From the NCBI RefSeq assembly GCF_047511655.1, contig NC_133389.1, forward strand, positions 151,295,973 through 151,359,972: a DNA stretch of 64,000 nt, given 5' to 3'. Position numbers and translations under genes: made by a program. The DNA comes from Castor canadensis. Its lineage: Eukaryota; Chordata; Mammalia; Rodentia; Castoridae. The notes below the pieces were generated by a model, which was given only the letters and a program-made list of their open reading frames with translations, had not been told where the DNA came from and searched no databases. This document shows, in pieces, positions 48,040 to 60,917 of this stretch (its first letter is position 1; each line of letters starts with the position of its first letter).

Positions 48040-49304
48040 ATGATGGGAAGACAAAAAAAGAGATGGAAACCATTCTCCTATTTCAATACAGGATAGAGAG
48101 GGAAATGAAGAGAATGGATACCCGGTCCCAGACCCCAACAAAACAAAGACAGACTATCCCAAGGAATCCAAGTAAGCCCACAAGAACACCCTGAAAGAAG
48201 AAATCACTGAGAATTTCGAGGAGATGATATTTGACAAAGTCAACCAAAATGCACAGGAAGCACTCAAGAAATTTCAAGACAAAACAGAGAATATGAGAAG
48301 ATACAAAAACAAATAAGTGAACTCATAGGATCCTTAAATAAATACCAAAGTGAAACAGAGCACCATAAATAGAGAAATAAATGAATTAAGGACAAAAATT
48401 GATAGTATTAAAGAGGAAGTGACCCATGATATGGAAAACTGCAGGGAAAACAGAAATACAAAACACAATGGAAGGCTACTCCAGCAGAATTGAACAAGCA
48501 GAGGACAGAATCTTAGAACTTGAAGATGAAATGGAAATTAAAGGAAAAACTGAAGAGAAATTACCCAAACAACTCAAGACCTATAAAAGCAATATGCAAG
48601 AACTCACTGACTCTATCAAAAGACCAAACCTGAGAATCATAGGCATTGAAGAAGGAGAAGAGGTGCAAGCAAAAGGAATTTGTAATATATTCAATAAAAT
48701 AATAACAGAAAATTTCCCAAATCTAGAGAAAACTATGCCCATTCAGGTACAGGAAGCCTGCAGGATGCCAAACAGACTTGACCAAAATAGAACTACCCCA
48801 CGACATATTATCATTAAAACAATAAGCACAGAGAATAGAGAAAGAATATTGAAGGCTGTAAGAGAGAAAGAACAAATAACATACAAAGGTAAACTCATCA
48901 AAATCACAACAGATTTCTCATTGGAAACCTTACAAGCAAGAAGAGTGTGGAGTGAGGTTTTTCCAGCACTGAATGAAAATAACTTCAACCCTACGATACT
49001 CTACCCAGCAAAACTATCATTAAAAATAGATGGAGCAATAAAAGTCTTCCATGATAAGCAGAAACTAAAACAATATATGACCACGAAGCCACCACTACAA
49101 AAGATTCTTCAAAGAATCCTTTATACAGAAAATGAAAGCATACAAAACTATGAAAGGACAGGTACAAACCACAGGAGAAGTAAAGGAAAGAAAGTAGAGA
49201 GTAACATTGATTTAACTCCACACAATCAAACCCTTAAACAACAAAGAAGACAACTAAATGACAGGAATCACCACATACCTATCAGTACTAACACTGAATG
49301 TTAA
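48040..49304 (+). pseudogene. L1-B ORF1, frameshifted
   Basis: It starts at the ATG at 48040/48043 (M-G-R-Q-K-K). The first 380 bp contain stops and shifts; from 48426 it is open to the end, including coiled coil, RIIGIEEGEE, IITENFPNLEK, the C-terminal A-L-N-E-N-N-F-N-P and K-L-S-L-K-I-D-G-A. The frame runs 47 bp past the ORF2 start at 49258, so the native ORF1 stop seems mutated. Confidence 0.82.
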
Positions 49305-52300
49305 CGGACTTAATTCTGCCATCAAAAGACATAGATTGGCAAACTGGATTAAAAAAGAGGCTCCAACAATCTGTTGCTTACAGGAGACTTATGTCATCAA
49401 CAGAAACAAACACTGGCTTAGGGTGAAAGGCTGCGAGAAGATTTACCAAGCTAATGGCCCCTGAAAACAGGCAGGAGTAGCAATACCTATCTTGGACAAA
49501 TTAGACTTCAAACTTACATTGATCAAATGAGATAAAGATGGACACTCCATGCTAATAAAAGGGGAAATACACCAAAAGGAAATAATAATTATCAACCTAT
49601 ATGCAACCAACATCACTGTGCCCAATTTTATCAAACATACTCTGAAGGACTTAAAAACATATATAAACTCTAACACAGTGATAGTGGGAGACTTTAATAC
49701 TCCCCTATTACCAATAGATAGTTCATCCAAACAAAAAATCAATAAGGAAATCCTAGAGCTAAATCACACCATAGATCAAATGGACCTTGCTGATGTCTGC
49801 AGAATATTTCATCCAACCACTGCACAATATACATTCTTCTCAGCAGCCCATGGAAACTTCTCCATAATTGATCATATCTTAGGGCACAAAGCAAGCCTCA
49901 GCAAGTATAAGAAAATAGAAATTATACCATGCATTCTATCTGACCACAATGCATTAAAACTAGAACTAAATAACAAAAACAACAGTAAAAAACATGCTAA
50001 CAACTGGAAGCTGAGCAACACATGCTCAATGATCAATGGGTCAAAATGAAATAAAAGAGGAAATTAAAATGTTCCTGGAAGTTAATGAAAATGAAAATAT
50101 GACCTACTGGAACCTATGGGACACAACAAAGGCAGTCCTGAGAGGAATATTTAAAGCCATGAATTCATATATTAAAAGGACAGAAAGATTTCAAATCAAT
50201 GACCTAATGATACATCTCGAACTCCTAGAAAAACAAGAACAAGCAAATCCCAAAACAAGGAAAAGGAGAGAAATAATAAAAATAAGGGCCGAAATCAGTG
50301 AAAGAGAAACAAACAAACAAAAAAATCATACAAAGAATCAATGAAACAAAAAGTTGGTTCTTTGAAAAAATAAATAAAATTGAGAGATCCCTGGCAATCC
50401 TGACTAAAAATGCGGAGAGAAAGAACCCAAATCAGTAAAATCAGAAATGCAAAAGGGGAGATAACAACAAACACCACAGAAATCCAGGAAATCATCAGAG
50501 ACTACTTTGAGAACTTATACCTAATTTGAAAATCTTGAAGAAATGGATCGATTTCTAGATACTTAGGACCATCCTAAATTGGACCAAGAGGACATTAACT
50601 ACCTGAATAGATCTATAACACAAAATGAAATTGAAGCAGCAATAAAGAGTTTCCCAAAAAAGAAAAGTCCAGGATCTGATGGATTTTCTGCTGAATTCTA
50701 TCAGACATTTAAAGAAGAACTAATACCAACCCTCCTTAAACTATTCCACAAAATAGAAAGGGAAGGAAAACTGCCTAACTCATTTTATGAAGCCAGTATT
50801 ACACTCATCCCAAAACCAGACAAAGATACTTCCAAAAAAGGAGAAGTATAGGTTAATATCCTTAATGAACATCGATGGAAAAATCCTCAATAAAATATTA
50901 GCAAACCGAATCCAACAACACATCAAAAAAATCATTCACCATGACCAAGTTGGCTTCATCCCAGGGATGCAGGGGTGGTTCAACATAGGTAAATCTATAA
51001 ATGTAGTATAGCCCATCAATAGAAGTAAAGACAAAAACACTTGATCATTTCAATAGATGCAGAAGAAGCCTTTGACAAGATCCAACACTACTTCATCATA
51101 AAAGCTCTAAGAAAACTAGGAATAGAAGGAATGTACCTCAACATTGTAAAGGCTATATATGACAAACCTACAGCCAACATCATACTTAACGGTGAAAAAC
51201 TGAAACCATTTCCCCTAAAAACTGAAACCATTTCTCCTAAAATCAGGAATGAGACAAGGGTGCCCACTATCCCCACTCCTATTCAACATAGTACTGGAAT
51301 TCCTAGCCAGAGCTATCAGGCAAGAAGAAGAGATACAAGGAATACAAATAGGTAAAGAAACTGTCAAAATATCCCTGTTTGCAGACAATATGCTTCTATA
51401 CCTTAAAGACCCAAAAAAATTCTACCCAAAAACTCCTAGACACCATAAACAGCTACAGCAAGGTGGCAGGGTACAAAATCAACTTACAAAAACCATTAGT
51501 TTTTGTATACACCAATAACAAACAAACTGAGAAAGAATATATGCAAACAATTCCATTTACAATTGCCTCAAAAAAAAAATCAAGTACCTAGGAGTAAACT
51601 TAACAAAGGATGTGAATGACCTCTACAAAGAGAATTACAAACCCCTGAAGAAAGAGATCAAGGAAGACTACAGAAGGTGGCGAGATCTCCCATGCTCATG
51701 GATTGGTAGAATCAACATAGTACAAATGGCTATACTACTAAAAGCAATCTACATGTTTAATGCAATTCCCATCAAAATCCCAATGACATTCATCACAGAG
51801 ATTAACAAATCTACCATTAAGTTCATTTGGAAACACAAGAGACTGCAAATAGCCAAGGCAATACTCAGCAAAAAGAACAATGCTGGAGGTATCACGATAC
51901 CTGACTTCAAACTATATTACAAAGCAATAGCAATAAAACCAGCATGGTACTGGCACAAAAACAGACATGAAGACCAGTGGAACAGAATAGAGGACCTGGA
52001 TATGAAGCCACACAACTATGCCCACCTTATTTTTGACAAAGGCGCTAAAAATATACGATGGAGAAAAGACAGTCTCTTCAGCAAATGTTGTTGAGAAAAG
52101 TGGTTATCCGTCTGCAAAAACCTGAAACTAGCTCCATGTTTATCACTCTGCACTAGTATCAACTCAAAATGGATCAAGGACCTTAATATCAGACCCGAAA
52201 CTCTGAAGTTGATACAGGAAAGAGTAGGAAACACCCTGGAACTAATAGGTATAAGCAAGGACTTCCTCAATAGAATCCCAGCAGCTCAGCAGCTAAGAGA

Positions 52301-53106
52301 AAGTACAGACAAATGGGACTTCATAAAACTAAAAAGCTTCTGCACAACCAGAGAAATAGTCTCTAAACTGAAGAGACCACCCACAGAATGGGAGAAAATA
52401 TTTGCCAGATATACATCAGACAAAGGACTGATAACCAGAATACACAAGGAACTCAAAAAACTAAACTCTTCCAAAATCAATGAACCAATAAAGAAATGAG
52501 CAATTGAACTAAGCAGAACTTTCTCAAAAGAAGAAATTCAAATGGCCAAAACACACATGAAAAAATGCTCGTCATCTCTAGCCATAAAGGAAATGCAAAT
52601 CAAAACCACACTGATTCCACCTCACCCGTTAGAATAGCCATTTCAAAGACATCACTAACAACAGGTGTTAGCGAGGATGTGGGGAAAAAGGAACCCTAGT
52701 ACATTGCTGGTGGGAGTGCAAGCAAGTGCAACCACTCTGGAATAAAATTTGGAGGCTTCTCAAAAATCTAAACATAAATCTGCCATATGACCCAGCAATC
52801 CCACTCCTAGGGATATACCCAAAGGAATGCAACACAGGTTACTCCAGAGGCACCTGCACATCCATGTTTATTGCAGAGCTATTCACAATAGCCAGGCTAT
52901 GGAAACAGCCAAGATGCTCCATTTCTGACAAATGGATTAAGAAAATGTGGTATTTATACACAATGGAATTTTACTCAGCCATGAAGAAGAATGAAATCTT
53001 ATCATTCCCAAGTAAATGGATGGAACTGGAGAACATCATTCTGAGTGAGGTTAGCCAGGCTCAGAAGACCAAAAATTGTATGTTCTCCCTCATATGTGGA
53101 CTTTAG
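49258..53106 (+). pseudogene. L1-B ORF2, broken
   Basis: It starts [20 protein letters not shown]. The endonuclease keeps [12 protein letters not shown] and L-S-D-H-N-A (49690-49970). The reverse transcriptase keeps [13 protein letters not shown] (50660-50700), [11 protein letters not shown] (51045-51080) and an altered F-A-D-N instead of F-A-D-D (about 51385). The C-terminal region ends SLICGL at 53106. Frame changes occur near 49465, 50040, 50345, 50850, 51020, 51590, 52090 and 52497. It cannot be active: the second catalytic Asp of the RT is Asn. Confidence 0.88.
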
Positions 53107-53524
53107 ATCTAGAGCAAGTGCAGCAATGTAGTTGGACTTGGGTGACATGATAAGGGGTGAGCACACATGGGAAGTATGGGGATAGGTAGGAAACCCAAAA
53201 CATGAAAGTATTTGATGTCCCTACTATAGAGGAACTAATACAGGAATCTTAAAGTGACAGAGCTCAACATGAGAAGGGGATCAGGAACTAGTGAAAAGGT
53301 CAGTAAGAGATGTGTTAACTTGGGATGTCACACATTGGTACATGGAAGCAAAGCTAGGAATCTCTCTGTATAGCTATCCTTACCTCAACTAGCAAAAATG
53401 TTTTGTCTCTCATTATTGCTTCTGTTTTCTCTCCAACAAAATTAGAGAGGGAGGGGGTGGGGGTAGGAGGGAGCAATGACCCAAACAATGTATGCACATG
53501 TGAGTAAATATATATATATAAAGA

Positions 53525-54705
53525 CAGATAAAGGAACTATAAGATTAGCAGAAAGAAGTAAACAAAATGAAAATAGTAAGTCCTTCTCTGTCAATAACTC
53601 TTTCAATGTTAATGTAAATCAACCTCCCAATCAAAAGATATAGAGTGACTGTATTTAAAAAAGAACCAATTATATGATGTCTAAAAGAAACTCACTCTAG
53701 ATTTAAGGACAGAAGTAGTCTGAAAATGAAGGCATAGAGAAAGGTATTCCACCCAAATGATAAGTGTAAGAGCAGGAACAGCTGTACTTAACATCTGACA
53801 AAATAGACTTTAAATAAAAAGCTGTCACAAGGGACAAGGACATTATATAGTGGAAAAGTATTAATCCACCATGAAAATTAATATAATAATTGCAAATATA
53901 CATGCACTCAACATCTGAACACCTCAATATATGACAAGCATTGACTGAACTGAAGGAGAAAACAGCAATACAATAACAGTAGGAGACTTAAATGCCCCAT
54001 TTTAAGTAATGGTACACATTCAAGCAGACCAGTAAGGAAATGGAGGACTTCAACACCACTGTATACCAAGTAGACATAATAGAAACATACAGAACACTCT
54101 ACCAAATAGCAGCAGAATCTTCTTCTCAAGTGCACATGGAACTTTCCATGTTTTGTGACCTAACACAGGTTACATGTTAGGTCACAAAACAAATCTTAAC
54201 AAATTTAAGACACTGAAATCATACCAAATATCTTTTCTGGCCACAACGGAAATGCACTAGAAATGAAACGCAAAAAGAAAACTGGAAATTTCACAAATAT
54301 GTGGCTATTAAAGAACACACTCTTGAATAACCATTAGACCAAAGAAAAAATAAAAAAGAAATCAGAAAATACCCCGAGACAAATGAAAACGAAAGCACAG
54401 CTACCAAAACATACCGGATGCAGCAAAAGTAGTTCTAAGGGGGAAGTTTCTGATAAACTTCTACATTAGAAAAGAAAGAGCTCATATAAGCAGCCTAACT
54501 ACACCTCAAAGTGAAAAGAAGAGGAAGAAGATGGGGAGGAAAGGAAGAGGAGGTAGAAGAAGAAGAGAAAGAAAAAGAACAATGACGAGAACAAAGCCTG
54601 AAGTTAGTGGAAGGAAGGAAATAATAAAGATTAGAGCAACGGATGAAATAGAGACTAAAAAATATTCTAAATATTAAATAAAAAATATTCAGCAGTCTGG
54701 GTGAT
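53525..54705 (+). mobile_element. Old L1 ORF2 fragment (endonuclease region)
   Basis: It reads in pieces like an ancient L1 ORF2 5' half ('gtcaataactctttcaatgttaatg', 'ggagacttaaatgcccca', 'gaaatgcactagaaatgaa'). It is interrupted by the RPL13A retrocopy and resumes at 55725. Confidence 0.65.
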
Positions 54706-54713
54706 TGCTGAAG

Positions 54714-55715
54714 ATGGCAGAGGGGCAGGGCTGGTGTGGGATGGCCCTGCAGCCATTGTGGCACTGCTAGACTGGTGGTCATGCACTGTGAGGGCACCAA
54801 CATTTCTGGTAATTTCTACAGAAACAAAGTACCTGGCCTTCCCCTGCAAGTGAATGAAACTCTTCCTGGGGCCTCTACTATCTGCATCTCGGTCCCCAGC
54901 TGCATCTTTTGGCAGATGGTGGAGGCCATGCAGTTCCACAAGACCAAATGAAGGTAGGCTGCTCTAGAACACAGTGACATCTGTTATGGGATCCTATACT
55001 CTATGACCTTAAGGTTTTGCATCTGAAGCCTGTAAGAAAGTATGTCTATCTGTTGTGTCTGGCAAGAATCTGCTTACCTGTGGTGTCTGGCTCATGAGGT
55101 CAGCAGGAAGTATCAGGCATTGATGGCCATCCTGGATGAGAAGAGGAAGAAGGCCAACATTCAGTACTGAAGATACTACAGAGACAGGTGGAAAAGAATG
55201 TGGAGAAGAAAAATCACCAAGTTTACAGGGGACCTCAAGACCCATAGACACCTGATGTGAGTTCAGTACAGACTCTTTATACCTTGTGCTTGACCTGTCC
55301 TGTCCTTCCTCTTTTTGTCACCCTGGGATGTGGAGGACCTAGAGACAGAAGTTGCCTTAACTCACTGTACCTGTTGAAGAAGGTTTATGAGTTTACTTAA
55401 ATAGCTCTAAGAGCTGGGCAAGGCAGAATTGGTTTTGACTTGCTTATTCATGAGAGTTTCTAGAAAAATGGTAACAACCACCAGTCACTTTGATTATGGT
55501 ATTTAAAAAAGTGAGCTGGAAGAGAAGTTCTGCCCTGCCCTATCTTGCCCTGCCCTGCCAGTCAAAATGGTGGGCCACACCTGCTGGTGTTTGCCCAGTA
55601 TTAGAGGAGCACAGACTGGAAAGGTGTGAATCTAAGGATTACAGGCATTGCCTCTGTTCTTCCCCTTATTTTATAATCAGAAACAAATTATTTTTGAATA
55701 AAAACAATAGAAAAA
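54714..55715 (+). pseudogene. RPL13AP: RPL13A processed pseudogene with long 3' UTR
   Basis: RPL13A is a large-subunit ribosomal protein. The ATG at 54714 begins M-A-E-G-Q; H-C-E-G-T-N-I-S-G-N-F-Y-R-N-K follows at 54785-54830, then R-I-F-W-like and H-K-T-K near 54945, R-L-K-P-like near 55020 and V-E-K-N-V-E-K-K near 55190. The 3' part (55270-55715) resembles the long RPL13A 3' UTR, ending TTTATAATCAGAAACAAATT, then an A-rich tail. It is intron-free, with frameshifts and stops. It inserted into an old L1. Confidence 0.88.
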
Positions 55716-55724
55716 AACAAAATT

Positions 55725-56640
55725 TGAGTCATTTTTTAAAAAAAGGTAAAATTGACACACTCAGAAAAGGAGAGAAGACAAAATCAGTAATGAAAAAGAA
55801 ATCATTACAACTAATGCTCAGAAATAAAAAGGATCTTGAGACCACTCTGAACAACTATATAACCAACAAACGGGATAGTTTGTTAAAATGGATAAATTAG
55901 AAGATAGATATGGATACATTCCTAAAAACAGTCTACTGAAACTGTATCACAAAGAAATAGAATACATAATAAAAAACCTTCCAGCAAAGAAGATCCCAGG
56001 ACCAGATGACTTCACTAGCAAATTCACCTAACATATAAAGAATTAATACCCATTCTTCTCAAACTCTTGCAGAAAATTGAAGAGTAGGGAACATTTCCAA
56101 ATTCATTTTATGTGGCACACATTACCCTGATACTAAACAAAAATGCCACAAGACAAGAAAGCCACAGGTCAGTATTAATAAAAACAAATGCAAACAACCC
56201 TTAACAAAATACTAGCAAGTCAAATATAATAGTGCATTAGAAGGATCATACACCATGACCAAATGTGATTTATCCCTGGGATGCAAAGATGGTTCAACAC
56301 ATGAAAATCAATGCACACGAGACACCATATTAACAGAACGAAGGATAAAAAAATCATAGAATCATCCTAATAGAAGTAGAAAAAGTATTTGACAAAATGC
56401 AACACCTTTTCATGATAAAAACATCTAACAAACTAGAAATAGAAGGAAAGCAATTCAGCATAATAAAGGCCATATAGGAGAAGATTTTCAAGGTTGAGTA
56501 TCACTTTAGCTGTGAGCTTTTCATATATGGCCTTTAATATGTTTTGAAATACATTACAAAGCTACAGTAATCAAAACAGTAAAGACAAACATATTTACCA
56601 ATGAAACAGGATAGAAAGCCTAGAAATAAATCTGTACACA
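55725..56640 (+). mobile_element. Old L1 ORF2 fragment (reverse transcriptase region)
   Basis: It continues the L1 of 53525. It reads ...P-A-K-K-I-P-G-P-D-D-F near 55985, Q-M-W-F-I-P-G-M-Q-R-W-F near 56265-56300 and an R-T palm-like V-E-K-V-F-D-K near 56380. An inverted segment lies at about 56482-56546. Confidence 0.7.
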
Positions 56641-56644
56641 AACA

Positions 56645-57030
56645 GTGTCTTAGTTCATCCAAGCTACTAAAACAGAGCACCATAACTGAGTGACTAATGA
56701 ACAAGAGAAACTCATTTCTCACAGTTATGGAAGCTAGAAAGTCCAAGATCAAGAATCAGCAGGTTAGGTAGCTGGTGATGACCTGCTTCCTGGTTCACAT
56801 ATCCATTTTCTCACTGTGTCCTCACACAGTGGAAGGGTAAGGGAGCTATCTGGGGGGTCTCTTTCCTAAGGCATTAATCCCATTCGTGAGGGCTTCATTT
56901 TCAGGACCTTATCACCTCCCAAAGGCCTGGCCTCCAAATAACATCATTATATTGAGAATCATGTATCGACATACAAATTTTAGGGGAGGAGGCAGTATAG
57001 CACCTGGCTAGCAAATGTGAGGGGTACAAA
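56645..57030 (+). repeat. Unassigned mammalian interspersed repeat inside the old L1
   Basis: 'CTCATTTCTCACAGTTATGGAAGC', 'AGTCCAAGATCAAG', 'CACTGTGTCCTCACA' and 'CACCTCCCAAAGGCC' are the conserved blocks of a very common ancient repeat; I cannot name the family with certainty. A relative is at 1222-1600. Confidence 0.6.
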
Positions 57031-57034
57031 TATT

Positions 57035-57600
57035 AAATATATTGCATATACTACCTAGAGCAATCTACAGATTGAGTGCAATCCTTATTAAATCACAATG
57101 TCTTTTTTAAATAGGTAAAAAAGTTCTCTACTATTTACACAGAACCACAAATAGGTAAATTAATACCAAGGAAGAACAAAACTAGAAGCATCATACCTCC
57201 GGGTTTCAGAGTATATTGTCTCCAGCCCTATTCACAGTAGCCAAGATCTGCAAGCAACCTTGAAGTATAAGTGGATAAAGAAAATGTGATACATACATAC
57301 AATGGAATAGCATGGATGAAAGTTGGGGACATCATGCTAAGTGAAATATGCCAGTTACAGACATGTACTATATAACTACACTTATATGTGATATCAAAAA
57401 TAGCCACATTTATAGAACTGAAGAGTAGAATGGTGGTTGCTGGGGAGAGGGGAGACTAAGAGTAACTAGTCAGTGGTCATCAGGTTTCAGTTAAGCAAGA
57501 TGAACATGTTCAAAAGATCTGCCGTATAACATTGTACCTATAAGTCAACAATAGTGTATTACACACTTAAAAACTACTAAAAGGATAGGTCTCATTTTAA
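57035..57600 (+). mobile_element. Old L1 3' end
   Basis: 'ctattcacagtagccaagatctg', 'aatgtgatacatacatacaatgg' and 'agtgaaatatgccagttacag' are the terminal ORF2/3' UTR pattern of an old L1, continuing the 55725 fragment. Confidence 0.72.
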
Positions 57601-57687
57601 ATGTTATTATCACAATAAAATTAAAATGATAAAATTAATCTATGTAAAAGGTCAATATAGAATTTCCATTTAATAAGTAACAAAAAG

Positions 57688-57805
57688 CCTGGTAGCAAGG
57701 GGTAAAGGAGGGCAAGGGAGAGAGTGGGGGGGTAAGGGAGGGGGCGGGGAAAAGGGGAGAGAAATGACCCTAACAATATATGCACATATGAATAAAATAA
57801 AAAAA
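57688..57805 (+). mobile_element. Very short young L1 3' end with perfect duplication
   Basis: Only the G-rich 3' UTR tract and A-rich tail (118 bp). It is flanked by a perfect 16-bp duplication AATAAGTAACAAAAAG at 57672-57687 and 57806-57821. Confidence 0.92.
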
Positions 57806-57899
57806 AATAAGTAACAAAAAGAAATCTGCAATTTACACACAAGAAATGTTTGATTATTGTGGCAGTTACAAGATGTAGAAAAAGAAATTTCCTGACTCT

Positions 57900-59850
57900 T
57901 TTTTTTTTTTCAGTACTGGGGTTGAAGTTAATTGAATTTATTTATAATTCTTGAATTATGCATCAGTCAGTACTAAAAATGGTTCAGAATGCCCCACATG
58001 GGCAGGTTTTGATTTACAGCCAAATTCCAATTTATTGTATAAGGAACACATAACTCTGAATCTACCAGCACAATGTAAGGAGTTTACTTCTAAGAGTCTG
58101 GGGTGTAAAGTTCCAATCATCATCTCTAAGCACCCTAATTTTCTTGACTAATTTAATATTTCTGTATTTTTATAAAATGCTAGAAAGCTATGATGGAAGG
58201 AAAAGTCCCTAACTTGATAAAATATCTACCATATTCCACACTGTTCTAGAGTTAGATGATTTGACAAGTTCAGTGAATAGTCCTAAGAGCATGGACAGAT
58301 TGAGGGGAGCAGGAGTGGATGGATGGCTGAGTCCTGACTGCAGCTCTCTTCAGGGACTGCCCTGACCTGACTATGCACCAAGTCTGGTTGGGGAAGGCAG
58401 CTTTCCCTTGTGCAGCTGCTTTGTAAAACCTTTGCAGTTGACTGTGGTCAGGACTGAAAGAACCCACATAGGATTTTGGTCAGAAACCAGACTTTTCAAC
58501 TTCATCCTTTGATTTTTTTCAAAGATCAAGGAAGAAACATAAGCTACCTCTATGGATCCAAATGGGTTGGACTTTAAGATGCTGTGTGAAGAGTCAGGTT
58601 ATTAGTCTGAGACCATGATGGATCAGGGTTATGATCACTCAAGCAGCATGAGCAGGGCTGCCTGGAGTTCCAACCATTGCCAAACCAAGAAAAGATGGCC
58701 CCTTCAGGTCTACTGTAGAGAGACAAGAATTTACCTAAGCCAGACTCATTGATTCAGGAGTAAAATTACATGTTGCAAATTGTGTAGACCTCTCCTTGGC
58801 CTCAGAAAGTTGAGGACTATGCAGTAATCTGATACTACTTGGGCCAAGGACGTTGGAAGTTCTTTATGCTTCAAAATCTAAAGTAATGCTATTAATGACA
58901 TCAGAAAGGTCCAATACAGATTGTGCACAACATTTTCTGATTAAATAATCCCCAGCTGTGAGAATAACTGCTTGCAAACAAGTGTTTGCATCAAAAAAGA
59001 GTTAGTGGCCCATGATTGGGCCCATTGATATGTGACTTGGGCTACAAATCTGGGACCTTTATTAGATGCATGTCACACCTGGGAATCTACCAGTTAAGAC
59101 CTGAATTGTGTCAGCGACTTGACCTCATGAGGAGGTTTCACTGGACTTGATAGCATCAGCAGGAGCAGAAAAAAATCTAGAAATTCATCATCTGTTGTTT
59201 CCACCACTCATCGTAGAACCAGGGAACCGCTAGGGTAGCCTGCAACCACTCCAGTTCAGAGTGAGGTATGGATCTCAGACTTGTTGATACTGCTGTTACA
59301 GTAGTATAGATCAGCTGACATTGCCAGTATGACTCATGGGGGATTTCCCAGCTAGATTTCTGCTTGGCCATCCCTTTCCTGTTGCTTTGGCAAGAGTGAG
59401 AAGAGTTTTCTTTTGTTATTCATGTCTATTTGTACTTTAAGAGCTAGGCTGTTTGCTGTTGTAGGTCTCTGTAGTTCTCAGTCTGGCATATGTGGGAATA
59501 AAAAGGTAATCAGGGCACAAAACAGGGTATTGTTCTCCATTCTAGGGCTCTAGCCAATATGTCTTCTACTTTCTACCTCTCAGTCAACATGTGGTTGCCT
59601 GTTGAATCATTCCCAGAGTATTTAGTTGTACTCAGAGGGGAGAAGCAAGGAAAGTGAATTTAATCCCTTGTGTTTCAGTACTGGAAGTTCTCCCTCAGCT
59701 GAATGCCATCATGAGAGCTAGATATTTTCTGTTTTCTCCAGGGTTTTATGCTAGAATATATCTTACTTACATAGGGATTCTCTGTCTCTCTCTTTCTGTC
59801 TTTCTCTCTGTGTCATATATATGTATATTTATATATCCTAATTAAAATCT
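57900..59850. other. Unassigned sequence without recognisable genes
   Basis: A T-run and GTACTGGGGTTGAA (57900-57925) is a SINE tail scrap. The rest shows no splice-framed exons that I recognise. 58270-59400 might be a degraded retroviral or transposon body, but I see no diagnostic motif. Confidence 0.3.
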
Positions 59851-59852
59851 TT

Positions 59853-59935
59853 TTTCTCTTCTTGGTGGTATTGGGGTTGGAATTCAGGGCCTCGCCCTTG
59901 GTGCTGTACCACTGGAGCCACTCCACTAGTCCCCT
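59853..59935 (-). repeat. SINE tail (ID-like), antisense
   Basis: TGGTATTGGGGTTGGAATTCAGGGCC ... GGAGCCACTCC, the ID-like half of the composite SINE, diverged. Confidence 0.65.
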
Positions 59936-60605
59936 AATTAGAATCTTGGAAGAAAAATAAGATGGAAAAAAGTAAAAAGCTATCATCACACAGTAATTGA
60001 ATGTTTGAACTGAAAGTGTTCTCAGAGATTGTCTAGTCTAATTCCCACAGTTTGGAATGTTCAGCTGTCTGAGGATCCAGCTTGTGCCTGTCCTGCACCT
60101 ATTGAAAACGTAAGTCGCACAAATCAGTTGAGTCTGCTCTGGCTGGAGAAGTTATAGTCACAGGAATCCTAGCAAAATGCTCTTCATGTGATTCTCATTA
60201 TTTTTAGTACCATTTTTTGGGGCAAGAACACATCCTAGAAAGAAGGAGCTGTAATAGTCCTTTGAAGGGATTTGTTTAGAATTTTAGGAAAGAATCAGTT
60301 TGTTCTAGACCATTGATGTGTGTCTGGGGGCTGCAGGGACATCAGGGTGATACTTTTAACCAAATATATGTAAATTACAAGTCACCCTTGGAATAAACCG
60401 AGGGTCTGTTTGGGTCCCTATAGGCCAAAGGTTCCTTCCTCTTTGCTCTGTTTATTCTTTTAGCTCTACTTCTCTTTAGGGGTTGTTAGATTTTTCTTAG
60501 AATCCCCATTAGCACAACTTATTAATGAATAACACTCTACTTTCTTGGTCATGGTAACTAATTCTCTCTCTTTTTCTACTATTTAAATAATTATAGTAGG
60601 GGATG

Positions 60606-60917
60606 CTAGGCAAGAGCATCCTGAGGGACCGCATCTTCAAACTGATCAACAGCAGTTGTGCATTGCTGGGTGGTAGGACGGTCTGCAGAATGGAGTGCTG
60701 GTGTGTAACAAGCTTGTGTGCTGGATGAGTGTCCAATGGGATCGGATAGTGACATGGCTGATTGTGGCTGCCGTGATACACTATCCTGAGTAGCAACATC
60801 ATCAGTTAGGTTTTCAGGATGAGTGAGTCCTTCAGTTAATATCTGTCCTGAAACAAGACATAGATTGTCTTTTGGGAAATCGTGGAAAGGTTTTTCACTG
60901 TGGAGTTGTGGATTCAT
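60606..60917 (-). other. Unidentified open segment with acceptor-like 5' edge
   Basis: An open frame of 103 codons on the minus strand, rich in Ser/Thr/Gln/Pro with no hydrophobic core or known motif. A CTGCATCCTAG acceptor-like sequence lies about 15 bp upstream (60925-60935) and it ends in TAG. It could be a terminal exon of an unrecognised gene, but length and composition do not exclude chance. Confidence 0.2.

Larger units (their letters stand above)
47067..53520 (+). mobile_element. L1 element B, nearly full length
   Basis: The 5' end GGGATTTTTCAAGATGGTG parallels element A (21196). The 5' UTR runs to about 48039 and ends in a pyrimidine-rich stretch (47700-47950). ORF1 and ORF2 follow, and the 3' UTR ends in an A/T tail with (TA)n at about 53510. 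It is more diverged from the truncated young L1s than element A at its 3' UTR, so it belongs to a different, older subfamily. Confidence 0.92.

Noticed and set aside
58270-59400. Possible minus-strand transposase or retroviral body
   Set aside because: Only short open pieces and no catalytic motif or terminal repeats that I could identify.
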